A DNA stretch of 64,000 bases from Polydactylus sextarius. Lineage: Eukaryota; Chordata; Actinopteri; Polynemidae. Below the pieces are notes generated by a model. That model was not told the origin of the DNA. It was given only the letters and a program-made list of their open reading frames with translations, and ran no database searches. The DNA is taken from positions 3,015,001 to 3,079,000 of the forward strand of contig CM028912.1 in NCBI GenBank assembly GCA_016801845.1, read 5' to 3'. The translations under genes were made by a program, and so were the position numbers. Below, in pieces: positions 27,737 through 64,000 of this stretch. Numbering within the stretch: position 1 is the stretch's first letter; every line of letters starts with the position of its first letter.

Positions 27737-28436
27737 TATATAATATTCTATCGTTTCTAATTTAGTTTTATCTGTATATCATAAATCATCATAAAAAACA
27801 TTAATTTTAATGTAAACTATAATATGATAGAATAGAAAAACCTGAACATTTGTTAGTTGTATGTAAACTTTAACATTTTTATCAAAACTTGTGTATTTTG
27901 GTGAAATCAGGAGAATAGATTCTACTTAAAGCCACAATATTTGAATATTTCCCACAATTATTGAGAATTATATCGACCATTTTACGATCAATCTTTGTCA
28001 TTTGTTTCAGTTTTAATCTGATAAAACTGTTATAAACCTCCTCTCTCTCCCTCCTCAGTGGGAGTTCATCCAGTTCTGTAAAACATTATACAGTATGTTC
28101 CACGGTGACCCGGAGGAGAACGACCTGTTCCAGGCCATCGCCACCGTCACCAGCCTCGTGCTGCAGATCGGCGAAGCCGGACATCGACGTCACAGCTCAG
28201 AACCAGAGGAAACAAAAGAAACCGAGTCGACCGGAGCCGAGTGTGACGGGAGCTCGACGTCAGAGAAAGACTGGACGGTCAGTTACGCTCAGATCTTAGC
28301 GTCGCTGCTCACTGAACAGGCGCTGGTGAACTTCTTCGAGAAACCGTCGGATCTGTCGGAAAAGATCTCGGCGGCTAAAGAGAAGCAGTATCACCAGCGA
28401 GCGGGTCTGTTGACGCTTCAACACCGGACCAGATGA
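11093..28436 (+). CDS. tbc1d8: TBC1 domain family member 8 (RabGAP)
   Basis: Complete; 20 coding exons: 11093-11219, 16835-16945, 17067-17185, 17284-17512, 17619-17859, 19411-19618, 21242-21411, 22315-22462, 22544-22694, 23440-23654, 24402-24519, 25031-25316, 25398-25560, 25951-26049, 26153-26221, 26308-26578, 26657-26722, 26813-26899, 26992-27101 and 28059-28436. They join in phase to 3366 nt (1121 aa; human about 1140). The start MWLNPEEVLLKNALKLWVTE is the family N-terminus in a good Kozak context. Domains: GRAM 1 about 155-222, GRAM 2 about 288-358, TBC about 488-690, EF-hand loop DQDRDNLITFRE at 892-903, Lys/Glu-rich helix about 955-985. The dual-finger residues are intact: Arg538 in IERDLHR and Gln573 in GYCQ, so GAP activity on a Rab is expected. 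GLLVGALDTVLDSNARV and FSMFLSVDE favour TBC1D8 over TBC1D8B or TBC1D9. The exon 7/8 junction (21411 to 22315, acceptor GAG) is the least certain: the simpler acceptor at 22312 would shift the frame. Confidence 0.95.
12755..13185 (+). repeat. Dispersed repeat family, copy A
   Basis: Shares a long stretch (AGTTTATCCAGCACTTTAAA, then an ACATGGAGC-TACAACAATCTTC core) with 22935-23335 and, inverted, with 25608-25885. Its end ACAACACTG and the AGAAGTACAGATACTAGAGT-type start resemble a very common teleost non-autonomous DNA element. It lies in tbc1d8 intron 1. Confidence 0.65.
16094..16127. repeat. (TG)n microsatellite
   Basis: About 17 TG units in tbc1d8 intron 1. Confidence 0.95.
20132..20745. 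mobile_element. 614-bp fold-back (long inverted repeat) element in tbc1d8 intron 6
   Basis: The left arm starts AAGTGATGGTCCAGAG and the right arm ends CTCCAGACCATCACTT, its inverse with two mismatches. Inner segments also pair: TTAACCACTAATAAAGCTCA (from about 20319) with TGAGCTTTATTAGTGGTTAA (about 20563-20582), and GAATAGGGTCCCTACACA (about 20369) with TGTGTAGGGACCCTATTC (about 20518). Arms of roughly 230-260 bp flank a unique loop of about 120 bp. It has no open frame, as expected for a fold-back or MITE-like non-autonomous DNA transposon. The target-site duplication is unclear. Confidence 0.8.
22935..23335 (+). repeat. Dispersed repeat family, copy B
   Basis: Second copy of the element at 12755, same orientation, in the tbc1d8 intron between the exons ending 22694 and starting 23440. 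The block from ATTATGAAGTTTATCCAGCA to TTTGTTAGTTTCTTCATCCA is nearly identical to copy A. The internal ACCTTTAAGATGGAGCC part is missing. Confidence 0.65.
24967..24980 (-). promoter_or_regulatory. CTCF-like motif in tbc1d8 intron
   Basis: The minus strand reads CCACTAGATGGCAG, an excellent match to the vertebrate CTCF core. It is about 50 bp upstream of the exon at 25031. Occupancy cannot be judged from sequence. Confidence 0.4.
25608..25885 (-). repeat. Dispersed repeat family, copy C (inverted)
   Basis: Reverse complement of copy A, including the GGTTGATGGAGGCTCCATCT segment and the AAGTATCTGTACTTTTACTC-type end followed by TACAACACTGG. It lies in the tbc1d8 intron after 25560. Confidence 0.65.
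27248..27432. mobile_element. Small terminal-inverted-repeat element around an AT/GT core
   Basis: The left end TTGTTGTTGTAATACTCATT (plus TTGGCCACAAGAGG) is mirrored at the right by CCTCTTGTGG, then AATGAGTATTACAACAACA. The TIRs are about 30 bp and separated by (TA)n(TG)n. The left arm contains a CTCF-like CCACAAGAGGGCG. It lies in the last tbc1d8 intron and is probably a MITE whose centre expanded as a microsatellite. Confidence 0.65.
27672..27742. repeat. (TA)n microsatellite
   Basis: About 35 TA units with two ATACATA interruptions, last tbc1d8 intron. Confidence 0.95.
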
Positions 28437-28992
28437 TTGAAAATGTGAGCGAGGACGTGGACTCATCAGTATCAGTATCGTTTACCAGAATGTGACGGAG
28501 CCTTAAAGTTTTATTACGTCTGATCCACTTTTGCCTGAAACTGACAATTCAAAGGAAGTTTTCTTTATTTTTCTCTCTTTTTTTTGAGCCACAATAACAG
28601 TTTTTTCAAAACTGCTGCTCATTTTTTGTGCGATGAGTAATGAAATAATAATTGCCTTCTTGTGTCACCGTGCGGATGCCTGTCGTCAGAACTGTGTCGC
28701 CAACAAATCATCTGTCACTTATAAAGTGTTTATAAGCTGTGACTACTGTTAAAGGTTAATAAATCATTTACTAATCCTTTATAAAATCACTTATATTGAC
28801 TAACGCTCTGGTTTTTCTTGGGTCTGAAATAATAAAAGAATATTTATTAATAAATTAGCCAGTTTTTATATTAATAGGTAATAAATAATCTGCTACTAAA
28901 AATGCAAATCATTTAATAATAACTCTCACTTTTCCATAGTTCAAACAATCTGAAATTTGACAAACTATTTTATACTGGTTAATTATAGTTAA

Positions 28993-28997
<5 letters not shown>

Positions 28998-29031
<34 letters not shown>
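28998..29031. repeat. (TA)n microsatellite
   Basis: About 17 TA units in the tbc1d8-neb intergenic region. Confidence 0.95.
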
Positions 29032-29033
<2 letters not shown>

Positions 29034-29533
29034 TTAGTACAAGATATCAATCTTTAATAAAAGCTGCTTTAATCGTCGCAGCACTAAGGACAAATCTAGG
29101 CTGTTTGGATTATTTCTTTATTTCATTTTATAACTCGTTTCATAACTTTAATGTTAAAAGTCTTCACATGCACGCACACTTTACTTTTTAAAAATATATA
29201 AGGCAACACTGGTGAAATTATCCTTCAAACAAAAACTCTTTCTTTCTTCAGTAAAATCATTTTGACATTGAAGTTCATAAATAAATGTCTCTTTAGCTCG
29301 TCTAGTTGTTCAGGTTCTGCCACAGCAGGTTTATCTTCCTTGTATCTTTATATTTAATAAAAAAAAAAAAAAAAAAAGCTGTAACACATTTTCATTTATG
29401 CATTTAACAGACGCTTTTATCCGGTCGTCCCACCAACGTGGAACGACACATGAAAAGAGTCAGGATTGTCTTGTGAGTGGTGTTAATGGTGTAAAAACTA
29501 TCACGGTCATTACACATCACAGCTGCTGTTAAA

Positions 29534-29838
29534 AAGGCTCAGCAGCGTCGACACTTCCTGCGCGTTTTAAAAAGGTTTAATATTTGTTGTAAACTGCTGC
29601 TCTCATTCAACCACACAACACACAACAGAAAGCACTTTAACGTTCTGCCTCAGTGTGGTACGCAGTCTGTTGAAGACATCACCAACACCTGCTACCATAA
29701 CAAAGAAAACATCACGGTCAAGGACACATTCAAGACACACACCAACAGACGGCAGTTCAACCCCAACAGTGAAAGCATTACTGTGATTTGTACTATATTT
29801 TTTCAGTGTCTATTGTCTTTTGTTAGTGCCTATTGTTG
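29534..29838 (+). pseudogene. Possible LINE ORF2 fragment
   Basis: An uninterrupted + frame without a start codon begins KAQQRRHFLRVLKRFNICCK. The K-AQQR-x-FLR-L+KF motif is typical of the region after the reverse-transcriptase fingers in many fish LINEs. The frame then runs about 85 further codons to a TAG, but the later part does not look like the family. It is probably a decayed or rearranged fragment. Confidence 0.45.
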
Positions 29839-30062
29839 TTAGCTGTCCTGGTTGTTGTTGTTGATGCAGGTTGGATGCTGTACTAGGAGCTGCCTTTTTG
29901 GTCAGGTACGGTCTGATCTTTCTTATACTGAACAGTGCAAAACGGTACAACAGGGAAACAGAGGCAACATGATCTGTAAAGGTCAGCTGGTCATCAATCA
30001 TGATGCCCAAGTTTCTTGCTAGAGATGAAAAAACTATGGACACAAATTCAAACAAACATCTT
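29815..30062 (-). pseudogene. LINE reverse-transcriptase remnant
   Basis: The minus strand reads ARNLGIMIDDQLTFTDHVAS, then RFALFSIRKIRPYLTKKAA. This is the conserved C-terminal RT segment (A+NLGVxxDxxLxFxxHI and xxxIRxIRPFLT) of L2/Rex-like LINEs. Both flanks are lost, so it is a short dead fragment in the tbc1d8-neb interval. Confidence 0.75.
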
Positions 30063-30138
30063 TTCAACATTTCAACAAGTACAAATAGAAGTGTTCAATG
30101 AAAAGAAGGAGGCAGAGAGCTGCAGGAGCTTGGTGTGC

Positions 30139-30851
30139 TTTATTAGCTACTGATTAAAGGTAGAGGACGTACGTTCGCCCTCTTAAACCCCACGAACCTA
30201 AATAATCGTTAGAAACAAAACACACATTCTACTAGTGGCCAGCCTTCAGTGTAAAGGAGGGAAGACTGAGGCTCGTCTTGTACAACTCGTCAGGAGCGGT
30301 TCGATCATAGAGGAGGTAGATGTAACTAACTCCTTATTAGTTTCCTTATTTTATTCATCACTTCCTGTTTCTCTCTCTAGACATGACTGGAGCTACGTGA
30401 GCCCAACAGTTTTATTCTCTCGGTACAACTCAGACAAACAAGGTTTTTTTTTATATATATATTAAATATTTGTGTTTTAGTTTTGTTTTGTGAAATTTAC
30501 AAAATAATGGGCTAGGACGTTGTGTTTTTTTTTTTTTCCCAAGATGATGTCTTGGAGAAGTTAAACAACCTAAAATAGTCTGTCATTCCTAGTAGGCGTA
30601 GTATGTATAATCAGGACTATTTATCATCCACAGGCAACTGGGGAGGAGGGGGGAGGGGGGGGCAGCAGCATATGAATGAAAACAGACTTAACACAAATCA
30701 AAAACAGTCACAGACACTAAGAGCTACACATTGCACGAAGCCACAGTTGTGATCAGAAGACGATGACAATCATCATCATCATGATTCTTGGTTTTTTTGC
30801 CCTGTGGATGCGTCTCGCCCACTCCGGAGGGACGATGGGCGGGTTTTGTCT
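30139..30851 (-). other. neb: Probable neb 3' UTR
   Basis: Non-coding minus-strand sequence after the neb TAA at 30852-30854. AATAAA hexamers occur on the minus strand at 30411-30416, 30350-30355 and 30139-30144; which one is used cannot be told from sequence. Confidence 0.5.

Positions 30852-64000
<33,149 letters not shown>

Larger units (their letters stand above)
28437..30851. other. tbc1d8 / neb tail-to-tail interval
   Basis: Holds the tbc1d8 3' UTR with candidate AATAAA signals at 28758-28763 and 28831-28836, a (TA)n run at 28998-29031, a poly(A) run near 29360, a short teleost interspersed-repeat motif (ATGCATTTAACAGACGCTTT, about 29390), LINE-like fragments, and the neb 3' UTR on the minus strand. 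Candidate neb poly(A) signals (TTTATT on the plus strand) are at 30411-30416, 30350-30355 and 30139-30144. No other gene was recognised. Confidence 0.6.

Overview
The window is vertebrate nuclear DNA, almost certainly from a teleost fish. The reasons are compact spliced genes with GT-AG introns, dense (TA)n/(CA)n/GATA microsatellites, teleost-type interspersed repeats and LINE remnants, and four protein-coding genes whose exon translations match known vertebrate families. No bacterial, phage or CRISPR features were seen.

Layout: (1) 1-3020, + strand: the 3' part of a neuromedin S precursor gene (nms), entering from the left with six short exons. (2) 4568-7362, - strand: complete pdcl3 (phosducin-like 3), six coding exons, 238 aa. 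(3) 7363-11092: divergent intergenic region with candidate promoter and enhancer motifs and four CTCF-like cores in a degenerate repeat. (4) 11093-28436, + strand: complete tbc1d8 (double-GRAM, TBC RabGAP, EF-hand), 20 coding exons, 1121 aa. (5) 28437-30851: tail-to-tail intergenic region with both 3' UTRs and LINE remnants. (6) 30852-64000, - strand: the C-terminal part of nebulin (neb). Ninety exons were placed one by one. They join in frame to 3837 codons plus stop and end in the Z-disc Ser-rich linker and SH3 domain. The 5' part of neb lies beyond the right edge.

The genes do not form a pathway. Pdcl3 is a cytosolic co-chaperone, Tbc1d8 a Rab GTPase-activating protein, Nms a secreted neuropeptide precursor and nebulin the muscle thin-filament ruler. 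The nms-pdcl3-tbc1d8 order resembles human 2q11.2, from memory.

The most notable structure is in neb. The number of exons per seven-repeat super-repeat falls from 7 to 6 to 5 to 4 towards the N-terminus. Neighbouring super-repeats are nearly identical at DNA level, and a roughly 540-bp unit carrying one Z-disc exon is present four times in tandem. In nms the precursor-related peptide segment is present, but no RPRN-amide neuromedin core was found downstream. A 614-bp fold-back element lies in a tbc1d8 intron, and a 637-bp GATA/GACA (Bkm-type) array lies in a neb intron. Splice sites were assigned by reading, not by software; single-base errors are possible.
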